A stretch of 64,000 bases of DNA from Yarrowia lipolytica (Eukaryota > Ascomycota > Dipodascomycetes > Dipodascales), in NCBI RefSeq assembly GCF_001761485.1, contig NC_090770.1, positions 2,170,001 to 2,234,000 of the forward strand, written 5' to 3'. Shown here in pieces: positions 39,691 to 49,167 of this stretch (position 1 is the stretch's first letter; every line of letters starts with the position of its first letter). The position numbers and the translations under genes are program-made. The notes below the pieces were generated by a model. The model saw nothing but the letters and a program-made list of their open reading frames with translations, did no database searches and had not been told where the DNA came from.

Positions 39691-40482
39691 TCAAAGAGCA
39701 GAACTCGTGATCCCCTCATACTTGTCGCCGCATTTAGCAAACTCAACCCCACTGGTCTCAGTGTACTGATCTCCGTGGATGTAAAAGTAGCACTTGTCCT
39801 GATCACGCTCATAGAAGGTGACCACTGCGTCCTTGTCAATCGCATGCAACCGGGAATACTTTTCGAAATGCTTGGAGTCAAAGCAGTCGACCCTGGAAAC
39901 AATCTTCCTGGAGGGCACGGAAATGATCACAGTACAACTTCCCTTCAGCTCGTAAGACACCCGGAGATCCTCTCCCTCAACCTTGAGAACGGCATGCAGA
40001 ATACTGCCTCCTTGTTCAATTTTTTCAGGTGTATCTGAAAAGATGGGTCCCCGGTTCTTTTCGTTATTGAGATTCACATCAGCCAGAATATCCCGCTCCT
40101 TCTTGCCATCATTGGCAAAGAAAATGCGGTACCAGTAATACCCAATAAAGAGTAGCGCAAGGTTGAAACAGCCCAATCTGTACAACTTCACCAGTGTGCC
40201 AATAAGTCGCTTGTGGGTGTATCGCTTGAGAACAGACTTATTGCTCCACCACAGAATCGAAAACAGTTGCTGGAAATTGGCCAGTGTGAATCCTCCCACA
40301 GCCATGGACAGAAACAGCCGCTCTTCTCCAGACAACCGCTTGAACCACTTTCCAAGTGAGATCTTTCTCTTTTTCAGGGGTGGGAAACGCACCGTGGTTC
40401 CTGTGCCTTGAACTTGTCCCTCTGTGACCAGATCGCGCGTGATCACAGACAACAACGAGAACTTCAAGTAATTGTCGTCCAT
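39691..40482 (-). CDS. Two-span membrane protein of unknown function
   Basis: 263 residues from ATG 40482 (MDDNYLKFSLLSVIT); the 58 upstream codons of the open frame look like leader. A basic patch (PPLKKRKISLGKWFKRL) precedes a first hydrophobic segment, LFLSMAVGGFTLANFQQLF. A basic hinge (KRYTHKRLIGTLVKLYRLG) is followed by a second segment, FNLALLFIGYYWYRIFF. The remaining 140 residues form a soluble beta-rich domain ending in YIHGDQYTETSGVEFAKCGD. Two helices joined by a basic loop recall small ER or mitochondrial membrane proteins, but I do not recognise the family. The promoter holds the 30-bp palindrome and is shared with the divergent gene at 41045. Confidence 0.65.
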   Translation of the reverse strand: MDDNYLKFSLLSVITRDLVTEGQVQGTGTTVRFPPLKKRKISLGKWFKRLSGEERLFLSMAVGGFTLANFQQLFSILWWSNKSVLKRYTHKRLIGTLVKLYRLGCFNLALLFIGYYWYRIFFANDGKKERDILADVNLNNEKNRGPIFSDTPEKIEQGGSILHAVLKVEGEDLRVSYELKGSCTVIISVPSRKIVSRVDCFDSKHFEKYSRLHAIDKDAVVTFYERDQDKCYFYIHGDQYTETSGVEFAKCGDKYEGITSSAL

Positions 40483-41044
40483 GGCGTATGTGTATGAGTA
40501 TGTGTGTGTGTGGTTGTTAAAGAGAAGTTGGTTGAGTTGTGATCCAAGGTTTAGTGTCGATGCTTCAGGGGTGTCTGTTTGGTGATACGCTAACAACCGA
40601 ACTTGTGTGGGTACACGGTACGAGAACTCCTGGCCGTGGTCAAAATACGAGTACAAGTACTGTACCGGTACAGTACTTGTATTTTATGCTGTTTGTGTAT
40701 GCAATCCCACCTGTATTCTGCTGCAGTTCACTGCGTTTTTCGTGCAGAAAAGTGGGGTATGCCATTATCACGTGTGGATTTTTCTTCGGTATGTTTCAGA
40801 ATCTAAGAATCCAATTTTGGGGACTACTTGTAGTAGTTCACGTGACTTACAAGGTGCATCATGCCTATTTTCTTCGGTCGACTTCTCAACTCCATACACC
40901 ATTTCTCATACTCTTGCTTATCGCAGATCACTCATCCGCACCAGAGCATGCGGCACTGAAAAGCCACCCTACTCTGTGCCGTATCAAAAGTTAAATGTGT
41001 CGTGTGCGTTATCTTTTTCATCTACAGAGCACACGGCGCACACC
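40483..41044. other. Divergent promoter with 30-bp palindrome
   Basis: Between two divergent unknown genes. The palindrome at 40652-40681 is listed separately; the rest is non-coding. Confidence 0.55.
40652..40681. repeat. Perfect 30-bp palindrome
   Basis: The half-site TACAAGTACTGTACC is followed directly by its exact complement, with the centre between 40666 and 40667. It lies 170 bp from one start codon and 364 bp from the other. Such length without spacer or mismatch is not expected by chance in 64 kb. It may be a binding site for a dimeric factor or a dispersed palindromic element. Confidence 0.8.
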
Positions 41045-42670
41045 ATGAAACGAGCTCTTGCTGCTGTTGCCCTGACGGCATTAGCGGTGGTTTTGATTCG
41101 AAACAGTCATAGTGGCGACTTCACCACCATACTCACGCGCTCAGAGTCTCTATCGGATGCGCCACCATTGAGACAATCGGAATTTTCCCCTCCAGCGTTT
41201 AATGAGTCAACCTACATTTTCAACGCTGTCCACAACCAGCTACGGCACGTTGGAAATGCTATGGCTCCTAATGGAATGACGTTTACCCCGGGATTCGTGC
41301 CTCCGGGAACCGTTCTATATCACGGCATGAACAGAAAGGAACTTCCGCAGGACCTTGACTGGTTCGCCTTTGACCCAGAGTATTCCTTCACAATGTGTTG
41401 CAACATCGGGCATGCCTTTGGTAATCCCCATATTACAACTGCCCAGGTGGTGGAACCGCTCAAGATTGTATACATTGACGGTGCCAGTGCGTCTCTGTCC
41501 TCCGATCTGGGGACCATGGACTCTCAGGGTTTTCTTCTAGACGATCCCATCGACACCTGGAATGACTACACTGAGTTTGCACGAGGTGATCGTCTGTGCA
41601 GACTTTTCAAGGAAAATGGCTTTAAGCTGGATGGTTTTGTGCGTATGAACACGGGCTTTGAGCTCCTAATGTGCAACATGACCAACCCCAAGGTGGAGTA
41701 TGTCATGAACAATGCCATTGCGGTCAGTGAGGAGGAAGGTACCGCTGGCCTGATGAAGCGAAGTAGCTTTGAAGTTGGTCAGACTTTCTTGTCGAGAGAC
41801 AGATTTGGCAATCTGCTGGTTCGTCCCTCTCGAGAATTCAACTTCTTTGATTATGACTGGGTCAAGAGCATGGAACGTACTCATTCCAGTGCAGGGGAAG
41901 AGCGGGTGGAGCTTGATTATCGGGGACTGGTGACCATTTACGGCATGGAGGGCAGCCGAGACATCGATTTTCCAAAAAATGTGTCTCAGCATCGACTGCT
42001 CACGGGTTCTGAGGCTCTGAGACAGGAGCTAAGGTCGCAGCTTTGGGAGGCAGACAAACACACAAGAACCTACGATCCGTACAGAATCAATTGGAGAACG
42101 GTGACGGACAACCTTGTGTACAAGATGGCGCCTATTTTGGCTCAGATTAAAAATGGGCAGCTGGAGGCTGGGACCAGCTCTTTGAACGATACGTCCAAGC
42201 ATCTTGGTGGTATCACGTCCATGTTACGACTGAGATTTGAGGGTGATGAAGAGCTCGCTAACAGTACAAGACATGATGTTGATGCTCAGGTTGAACGATG
42301 TGCCAAAACATACGCTTCTGACTTCCATAAGTACGACGTCACGCCTTTTGAGGAAAAAGTGAGGTTCGCCATCAGACTTGTTTCCACTGCAGTGTGTTCT
42401 GTAATCATGGAAACTGCAGATTGGGCAAACAAGGTACAGACTCGTGTCGGCAACGTTTCTGAAGAGCTTCCATCTAAGTTGCATGCTGACGTTTCGGATC
42501 TGATATCTGATCTCAACTGGTCCTATTTTGTTTCTTGTACTCATCGGTGCAAGGACAACGAGGTCTGCTATCTCCCCACCTGGCCCCATGGAGGTCGAGA
42601 GCCCCATATTCCGGCAGAGCCTCTTCAGTGTAGAACCATTGAGGATCTCAGGAAGAGTAGAGGGCTGTAG
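41045..42670 (+). CDS. Signal-anchored or secreted fungal protein of unknown function
   Basis: 541 residues from ATG 41045 (MKRALAAVALTALAVVLIRN): a short basic start and one hydrophobic helix, so a signal peptide or type II anchor. The rest is luminal/extracellular with several N-x-S/T sites (for example FNESTY, LNDTSK, GNVSEE) and paired cysteines (TMCCNIGH; SCTHRCKDNEVCYLP near the end). The block PGTVLYHGMNRKELPQDLDW and following FAFDPEYSF resembles a pattern common in fungal secreted proteins and, loosely, the first strands of ADP-ribosyltransferase-like folds (Y-H-G followed by F-x-F-x-P). That similarity is suggestive only. The upstream part of the open frame (from 40607) is promoter, including the palindrome. 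Intronless. Confidence 0.7.
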   Translation: MKRALAAVALTALAVVLIRNSHSGDFTTILTRSESLSDAPPLRQSEFSPPAFNESTYIFNAVHNQLRHVGNAMAPNGMTFTPGFVPPGTVLYHGMNRKELPQDLDWFAFDPEYSFTMCCNIGHAFGNPHITTAQVVEPLKIVYIDGASASLSSDLGTMDSQGFLLDDPIDTWNDYTEFARGDRLCRLFKENGFKLDGFVRMNTGFELLMCNMTNPKVEYVMNNAIAVSEEEGTAGLMKRSSFEVGQTFLSRDRFGNLLVRPSREFNFFDYDWVKSMERTHSSAGEERVELDYRGLVTIYGMEGSRDIDFPKNVSQHRLLTGSEALRQELRSQLWEADKHTRTYDPYRINWRTVTDNLVYKMAPILAQIKNGQLEAGTSSLNDTSKHLGGITSMLRLRFEGDEELANSTRHDVDAQVERCAKTYASDFHKYDVTPFEEKVRFAIRLVSTAVCSVIMETADWANKVQTRVGNVSEELPSKLHADVSDLISDLNWSYFVSCTHRCKDNEVCYLPTWPHGGREPHIPAEPLQCRTIEDLRKSRGL

Positions 42671-42859
42671 GTTGTGTTTTATAGCAATAATTATTTTCTG
42701 ATTTATGCTGTTTGTCAAGTATCTTTCAAGTAATTATGTTGATTCTCTTATATTCTTCACTTTGTTGGTTATCTCTCCTATACAATTTAGATTCGCGCGC
42801 ATGCAGACAGACAGACGTTATCGTCATGAAACTTCCACCTCCCCACACACCAAATCACC

Positions 42860-43471
42860 ATGGCAGCACTCATCATTGTGGACTTGCAAAATGACTTTCT
42901 TCCTGGAGGCTCTCTTGCTGTAGTCGACGGAAATGACATCATACCCATTGTTCAGAAACTCGCTGACTCTGGCAAGTACAAATTTGTGGTGGCCACCAAA
43001 GACAGTCATCCCCAAGACCACACATCGTTCGCCGCCAACCATGGAGCTGAGCCGTTCACCTCAATCACATTCAAGCACCCTAACTCAGACAAACAGGTAG
43101 ACCATACCGTGTGGCCTGTTCATTGTGTGGAGGGTACTTCTGGGGCAGATTACCCTCCTTCATTCGACTCGTCCAATGTGCAGGCTCTTGTTCGAAAGGG
43201 ATACTTGCAGGACAGAGAGTATTATTCTGGATTTGAGGACGTTTGGGGCATCCACAAGACAGAGCTTCATGACCTGTTGCAGCAAAATGGCGTTACGGAG
43301 GTTGACGTGGTGGGACTTGCATTTGATTATTGTGTGTTCAATACAGCTAAAGACGCTGCCAAACGCGGCTATAAAACCACAGTCATTAGGGAAGCCACCA
43401 AACCTGTGGATCCTTCTTCTGAAAAAAAGATTGTTGCTAGTCTTGAAGAGGCTGGGGTTCATGTCGTCTGA
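42860..43471 (+). CDS. PNC1: Nicotinamidase Pnc1
   Basis: Hydrolyses nicotinamide to nicotinate and ammonia in the NAD+ salvage pathway, thereby relieving nicotinamide inhibition of sirtuins. 203 residues of the isochorismatase-like fold. The catalytic triad is visible as Asp8 (IIVDLQNDF), Lys113 (VRKGY) and Cys158 (AFDYCVFNTAKDA). The metal ligands are Asp48 and His50 (TKDSH) and His88 (WPVHCV). The cis-peptide-type VxGLAxDxC block precedes the cysteine as usual. Length fits the family (yeast 216). Nothing suggests loss of function. Confidence 0.96.
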   Translation: MAALIIVDLQNDFLPGGSLAVVDGNDIIPIVQKLADSGKYKFVVATKDSHPQDHTSFAANHGAEPFTSITFKHPNSDKQVDHTVWPVHCVEGTSGADYPPSFDSSNVQALVRKGYLQDREYYSGFEDVWGIHKTELHDLLQQNGVTEVDVVGLAFDYCVFNTAKDAAKRGYKTTVIREATKPVDPSSEKKIVASLEEAGVHVV

Positions 43472-43697
43472 TCCACAACCCAAACCGACTGGTGATACTG
43501 CTGCCAGTACAATACTCGCACTCCGATTGACTGCTCAAATATGCAATGTACAGTACACTGTGTGTATTTTCGTCTCTACATTCTCTTTATGACGGGTCTT
43601 TTGGGGCTCACTTTCTACAGTATATCCTAACACTTTTGTCTCTTTTTTACACAACACATACCATACAACTCTCAACACAAGACTCTGTTTGTTTATC

Positions 43698-45464
43698 ATG
43701 GACGCCCTATACACTGCCTTCAACTCTGGAAAGCTGGAACCCTTCGTCCAATCTGTGTATAGAGATGGAACCATCGACCTCTACGCCAACAGTGAAGCCA
43801 TCTGTCTGTTCTCAGGGAGAGAAAATGAGCCTTACCTAGACAGCTTTTTGGGTGGTATCTGTCTTCGATACAGCTGCAACCGGCTGATCAACGAAGGACC
43901 GTGGGAAGACCGTCTGGAAGCTGCCAAGCAGATGGTCCAGATCCTCACTCGTCACTATAAGACGCCCATTATCGACTCCAGTGTTCTGCTGAGCATGCAC
44001 TCCGTGTTCGATACCATGGTCTCTCTGGGTGAGGAATGTTGCGTCTCTTCAGGCTCAATCGACTTTGTGCGCTTCGGAAGAGTCTTCCATGGCATCACGC
44101 TGGTCTACATTTTCATATCCGAGCTCAACCAGGCATTAATTTCTATTCCTGACTTTCTGATCCAACGTTGGGGAGCACTCAACCTACGGGCCAACGCCCT
44201 AGGCATTTCTGTCCAACCCAAGACCATGACCAAAGTTCTAGACGAGTCTCGAGGTCTTGTTTTGGGCATGCCTGTGTCCAATGGAGATTCTGCTACTGCC
44301 CATTACCTACTTTCGCGATTCGGAAAGATCTCCCAGATACTGACAGGACTCCAACAGTCTCCAAAAATCAGCCTTGGTGAGATATTGAGCTTCTGTGCGT
44401 CAGAACCTGACCTGCAGTTCCTCTCTCTCATGCTTGTTCGTCAAGACTACTACGAAGAGCTTGTCGAGCTGCTGGAGAACCCTGATGAGGAGATTGTGGG
44501 CATGACGACCATTCTTATGGTTCGTGTTGGTCTCACAATCAGATTCATTGACCCTGAGGAGGAGCTGCCAAGCCATCCATGTGTCCCACGATACTCCACG
44601 GGTTCTCTCACCCAACAGATGGAGTTTGTGTTCCAGATTTTGGACCGTCCAGACCTCTTGTCGGCCAAAATGAACTCTTCTAACCCCCATCACACCTGGA
44701 TGGGTGCTCTGTCTGCAGTGGTGACTGAGTGGATCGCCGCTGATAAACCTGAGGAGGTGTACGGAGCGAACAAGAAGTTCTATGAGCTTGATCCCCCTGT
44801 ATCACTCATTTTTGCGCTGTGTAGACTCCTCTACCTCGTTTGTGAGATGAATGGGGCTGGAAATAAGGATCTTGTCATCGGTAACATTCTCTCCTATGTC
44901 TCTCCTCCATCTCCGCTTCTACCCTCCAAGGTAGAGCCTATCAAGTTGGAAGACAGGTACCTTCCTTTCCAGCTGGGCGAGTTCGAGGGCACCACGATGG
45001 CTACCCGGGAGAGAAACCACGTGATTCTCTCTTTAATTGGGGTCATTAGACTCCAGATTGAATACACATACTCTTTTATTCGCGAAGAGATTGACAAAGA
45101 TCTGATTAGAGTGCTCTTTTCTGGACTCCTGGCAGCCTATTCCAACTGCGTTATCCACGAGGAAACGTCTTCTATCGAGCTTATCATGTCCACTTTCAAC
45201 GGTTGCATCCAGGTCTTCCCGTCTGGAGGTCTGATTCTTGTGGAACTACTGGCTGAGCTTTCGCAGCAGTCTCTACGGTTTGTTGGGGTATTTGCCACCG
45301 TGTTCAGCAGGTTCTATGACAAGAAGTACTTTTACGGGTGCGAGTTTTACTTCAATGACTTCCTTAGACGTTGGGGAGACACGCCGTCTTTTGATATCAC
45401 ACAGCTGCGTTCCAAGTTCACTTCTTCCTTGGAAGATAGAGCCACTGTTTCTGGAAGTACTTAG
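43698..45464 (+). CDS. Helical protein of unknown function
   Basis: 588 residues from ATG 43698 (MDALYTAFNSGKLEPF). The sequence is rich in amphipathic helices with a HEAT/ARM-like feel (for example EILSFCASEPDLQFLSLMLV and YYEELVELLENPDEEIVG) and has no signal peptide or membrane span. Hydrophobic-rich helices such as LIFALCRLLYLVCEM and ISIELIMSTFNGCIQVFP occur in the second half. A short Ser/Thr tail closes it. I do not recognise the family; a subunit of a large nuclear assembly such as Mediator is possible but unsupported. Codon use is like its neighbours, so I take it as a real gene. Confidence 0.65.
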   Translation: MDALYTAFNSGKLEPFVQSVYRDGTIDLYANSEAICLFSGRENEPYLDSFLGGICLRYSCNRLINEGPWEDRLEAAKQMVQILTRHYKTPIIDSSVLLSMHSVFDTMVSLGEECCVSSGSIDFVRFGRVFHGITLVYIFISELNQALISIPDFLIQRWGALNLRANALGISVQPKTMTKVLDESRGLVLGMPVSNGDSATAHYLLSRFGKISQILTGLQQSPKISLGEILSFCASEPDLQFLSLMLVRQDYYEELVELLENPDEEIVGMTTILMVRVGLTIRFIDPEEELPSHPCVPRYSTGSLTQQMEFVFQILDRPDLLSAKMNSSNPHHTWMGALSAVVTEWIAADKPEEVYGANKKFYELDPPVSLIFALCRLLYLVCEMNGAGNKDLVIGNILSYVSPPSPLLPSKVEPIKLEDRYLPFQLGEFEGTTMATRERNHVILSLIGVIRLQIEYTYSFIREEIDKDLIRVLFSGLLAAYSNCVIHEETSSIELIMSTFNGCIQVFPSGGLILVELLAELSQQSLRFVGVFATVFSRFYDKKYFYGCEFYFNDFLRRWGDTPSFDITQLRSKFTSSLEDRATVSGST

Positions 45465-45701
45465 TTACGGTCTTGCAGTATATTCTCTTCTTTTCCTATC
45501 ATTACCATTTGTCAATAAATATATGCCGTTCAAGATCGATCTTGTAGCTAGTTTACGTAATCATTTTCACTTGAGAAGCCTATTTCAGTAACCTGGTTTA
45601 GGGCTCAAATATGCATGGTGAGCCTATTTGAAATTTTTTGGCAGTAATCTGCAGAGGGACACAAAAGTTCCAAGGTATATCACTGACGCATCAACACCAC
45701 A

Positions 45702-47786
45702 ATGGTCCTTCGATCTACACCTGGAGCCGTTTCTGTGTACCAGATTTCTGGTACAAACTCTTCCAGATCACTGCCAGAATGGCTGGCCAAGAAGCGAAAG
45801 AAGTCTCTCAAGAACGATGCCGAGTACTCCAACCGAATCGAGCTGATTCAGGATTTCGAATTTGCTGAGGCTTCCAACAAAATTGAGGTGACTCGAGATG
45901 GAGGATATTGCATGGCCACCGGTACTTATAAGCCTCAGATCCATGTCTACGACTTTGAGGATCTCTCTCTCAAGTTTGAGCGACACACTGACGCTGAGAA
46001 TGTTGACTTCAAGATTATCTCCGACGACTGGACCAAGAGTGTGCATCTGCAAAACGACCGATCTATTGAATTCCAAGGACAGGGCGGAATCCTGACGAAA
46101 TCACGAATCCCAAAGTTTGGACGAGCGCTGGCTTACAACGACGAAAACTGCGACCTGTATGTTGGAGCTGCAGGAAACGAGGTATACAGACTGAACCTGG
46201 ACCAGGGTCGGTTTATGGCTCCCTTTGAGCTCAGCAGTGCCGGTGTCAACTGTCTGGACGTTAACCAGGCCCACGGTCTCCTGGGTTTCGGTACTGATGC
46301 TGGTATTGTCGAATTTTGGGATCCTCGAAGTAGGAGCAGAGTGGGTATGCTGGATGTGGGCGCTCCCGGACTGGGTGGCGGTGCCACAGCTCTCAAGTTC
46401 AGAAACGACGGTCTGAACGTGGGTATCGGTAACGCTGACGGTATTGTTCGTCTCTTTGATCTGCGAGCGCCGGAGCCCTATGTCACCAAGGACCAGGGAT
46501 ACGGTTTTGGCATCAAGAAGGTGCTGTGGGTCAACGACGACCATGTGCTGTCTGCCGACAAGCGAGTCGCCAAGATCTGGGACCGACGAACCGGAGACGC
46601 CTACACCTCCATTGAGCCCACTGTGGACATTAACGACGTGGCACACATCCCCGGTTCCGGTATGTTCATGTTCGCCAACGAGGGTATTCCTATGCATACT
46701 TACTACATCCCCAATCTGGGACCTGCGCCCAAGTGGTGTTCATTCCTGGAAAACGTCACCGAAGAGCTGGAGGAGAAGCCCAGCACTTCTGTATACGACA
46801 ACTACAAGTTTGTCACCAAGCGAGAGCTGGCGGCACTCAACATTTCACACCTCATTGGCTCGGCCGTGGTCAAGTCGTATATGCATGGTTACTTCATTGA
46901 CCAGCGGCTCTACGAGCAGGCCAAGCTCATCTCCAACCCTTTTGCTTACAAGGAGCACCGAGAGCGGGAGATCCGAAAGACTCTGGAGAAGGAGCGGGAG
47001 TCGCGTATCCGAACCTCTGGAACTGGAGCCATTGCATCCCGTGTCAAGGTTAACAGGGCTCTTGCTGAGAGACTATTGGCTGAGTCTGAGGCCGAGGTCA
47101 CTAACAAGAAGAAGGTGTCTGCCAAGGAGACTTCCAAGGCTGCTCTTTCCGACGATCGATTCGCTGGCATTTTCGAGAACCCCGATTTCGAGGTCGACGA
47201 GAATGCTGCAGAGTTCAAGCAGCTCAACCCTTCGCACAAGAAGGTCAAGGGCCAGCAGTATGGTGAGGCACCTCTGCGAACTACTGCCCGACCCCTTACT
47301 GCTGCTGAGGAGGAGGCCATGGAGGAGAATAACGGCTACTCGTCCGATGAGCACGTGGAGGCTACTGATGAGGAGCCCGACTCTGAGGATGAGCGAAAGG
47401 CCGCCAAGAAGAAGGCTCTGGCAGAGAAGCGGGCTGAGAAGAAGGCTGCTGAGCGTGCAGCCTTCCAGGCCAAGCGTGCTGACAATATCAAGATGACTAC
47501 GGGCTCTGAGGCTGCTCGAGAGGAGATTCCCGATGACGACTTTGCTGACCGAGTGGCTGATCTCGAGGCTGAGGAGGACCGGCACGTCATGAAGAACGTC
47601 AAGATGTCCAAGGGCGCTGGAGGAGCCGTGGAGATGACTTTTGTGCCTCAGGGAAGAGGCAAAAAGGGTCGTGGTCCTCGACCCAAGCGAGATGGAGATG
47701 AAGAGGAGGCACGGGACACTGGAAAGAGCAGACAGGAGTATGATGGTCGACGACGGGCTGGCAAGAACGCCTTCCGAGGTATGTAA
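45702..47786 (+). CDS. ENP2: Nucleolar WD-repeat protein Enp2 (NOL10), 18S rRNA maturation
   Basis: Component of the 90S/SSU processome required for early cleavage of pre-rRNA and 40S assembly. 694 residues. The N-terminal part has the conserved VYQISGTNSSRSLPEWLAKKRKKSLK, followed by RIELIQDFEFAEASNKIEVTRDGGY. A seven-bladed WD-like domain follows (to about residue 370), then the Enp2-specific YDNYKFVTKRELAALNISHLIGS-type segment. The C-terminal third is highly charged (Lys/Glu/Ala) and includes the NUC153 motif around DDRFAGIFENPDFEVDENA. The very end is basic (GRRRAGKNAFRGM), which fits nucleolar targeting. Length matches yeast Enp2 (707). Confidence 0.95.
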   Translation: MVLRSTPGAVSVYQISGTNSSRSLPEWLAKKRKKSLKNDAEYSNRIELIQDFEFAEASNKIEVTRDGGYCMATGTYKPQIHVYDFEDLSLKFERHTDAENVDFKIISDDWTKSVHLQNDRSIEFQGQGGILTKSRIPKFGRALAYNDENCDLYVGAAGNEVYRLNLDQGRFMAPFELSSAGVNCLDVNQAHGLLGFGTDAGIVEFWDPRSRSRVGMLDVGAPGLGGGATALKFRNDGLNVGIGNADGIVRLFDLRAPEPYVTKDQGYGFGIKKVLWVNDDHVLSADKRVAKIWDRRTGDAYTSIEPTVDINDVAHIPGSGMFMFANEGIPMHTYYIPNLGPAPKWCSFLENVTEELEEKPSTSVYDNYKFVTKRELAALNISHLIGSAVVKSYMHGYFIDQRLYEQAKLISNPFAYKEHREREIRKTLEKERESRIRTSGTGAIASRVKVNRALAERLLAESEAEVTNKKKVSAKETSKAALSDDRFAGIFENPDFEVDENAAEFKQLNPSHKKVKGQQYGEAPLRTTARPLTAAEEEAMEENNGYSSDEHVEATDEEPDSEDERKAAKKKALAEKRAEKKAAERAAFQAKRADNIKMTTGSEAAREEIPDDDFADRVADLEAEEDRHVMKNVKMSKGAGGAVEMTFVPQGRGKKGRGPRPKRDGDEEEARDTGKSRQEYDGRRRAGKNAFRGM

Positions 47787-49167
47787 GAAATGCATAATTA
47801 GTATAGAAGCGAAAGGATTCAAAGTATTAGTTCGAGAGATTATGTAGATGATGTAATGAATGCAGTACGAGTGTATACAACTGAGATACCGGTACTGTAC
47901 TTGTACTGTAGCTACTCGAAAGACGCAGGAAGACACCGATGCAAACGCTTATTCCTACTCGTACTCGTACTATGATAGCACTGAAAACTGTATCAATTTG
48001 TCGTAACCGTGCCGAATGGCTTGCCGCACCATTTATTATCTCGCCGCACACCATTATCATGCTCCAGATCCTGTCACGCTCCACTTCCCGTAACTACCAG
48101 TATGTGTACATTCCTCTGCGGCTCCCCGTCCACCGACCGCAGATAAGATGTATGGCCACTCACCGGCTAATGAAATCGGTAGTTTGCTCATGCTGCCTTG
48201 CGGAAAAAAATGGTGAACACTAAACGGAGACTCCCTTTTGATAATAAGGTGTTTGGCGTATAGAGATACGGGTTTTGAAGTATAAGAGAGAAGAAGTGTA
48301 GGTTGCTGTATTTGGATCTCCCCAAGTCTAGTCGTATCACATCTGACTGTCCATGACGTGCTCTACAGCCATTTCTTCGTAGCTCTTCTTTCTATGCGGC
48401 TCTTGTTGAGTTTCAACGGGCCCCGCATGTACACTCCAGCCAAACTCAACTGTTGTGTATACTGTAGGTATGGTATGGTATGAAAGAACCGCCTGAGAGA
48501 GGTCTCGGGTTCCCATGCACGTGACGCCGCAACACAACGGTTGCGTTTAAGTTGGTGTCTTAAGTTTGGGCCCGAGTGGGGAAGGTCCTACGGGGCCACA
48601 TAGCGGTTGGATGGCTTAGTAGTGGTGTGTCATCCTCCGGACCACTGATTTCTGCGCGCCCAGAAACGTCAGCAGCACACCACCCGCTTGTCGGCATGAT
48701 TGCGAATAAACAAGTTAAGAGTTTCATTTAACGGAGCGAGGGCTGCTGAATGCACAGGAGGATAACGCAATGCTGCGCACACATTTTCGGCACGCAACCT
48801 AGCAGCAACTGTTGAGACTGCTGTGAGTGGGTCTGTTTAAGGGTTTGTGTGTGTGCCGGCTGCATGGGGTTAGGTAGGCCAGTGTGATTCAGCCTATACA
48901 CCCGCGCCACACACGTAAAACTGCATCTCTATCTTCTTGGAGACAACGGGAAGCTGTCAACCTCAACTTGTTTGTCGGCCTTGCGGCGCTTCTTTTAGCC
49001 CTGGCCTTATAAGGTAAAATAGGGTTGGGCAAGCGGCTGGAATTACTCCGCGCCGCACGGACCTTTAGGGCCTTCGGCAGCAGTTTGGAGAAAGCAAAAG
49101 CCCAGAGCACACGAGTGTGGTTTGCACTTGTTTTGATTTTGGTCTGAAAAAGTCCCTATAACCCTAC
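47787..49167. other. Intergenic region ENP2/zinc-finger gene
   Basis: 1.4 kb. Contains the ENP2 3' flank with TACCGGTA/ACTTGTACTGTA words near 47885-47915, and GGGGTTAGG and GGGTTGGG telomere-like words at 48871-49030. No gene recognised. Confidence 0.5.

Noticed and set aside
47073-47936. 287-residue minus-strand frame over the ENP2 tail
   Set aside because: Leu/Ser-rich complement of the Lys/Glu-rich ENP2 C-terminus.
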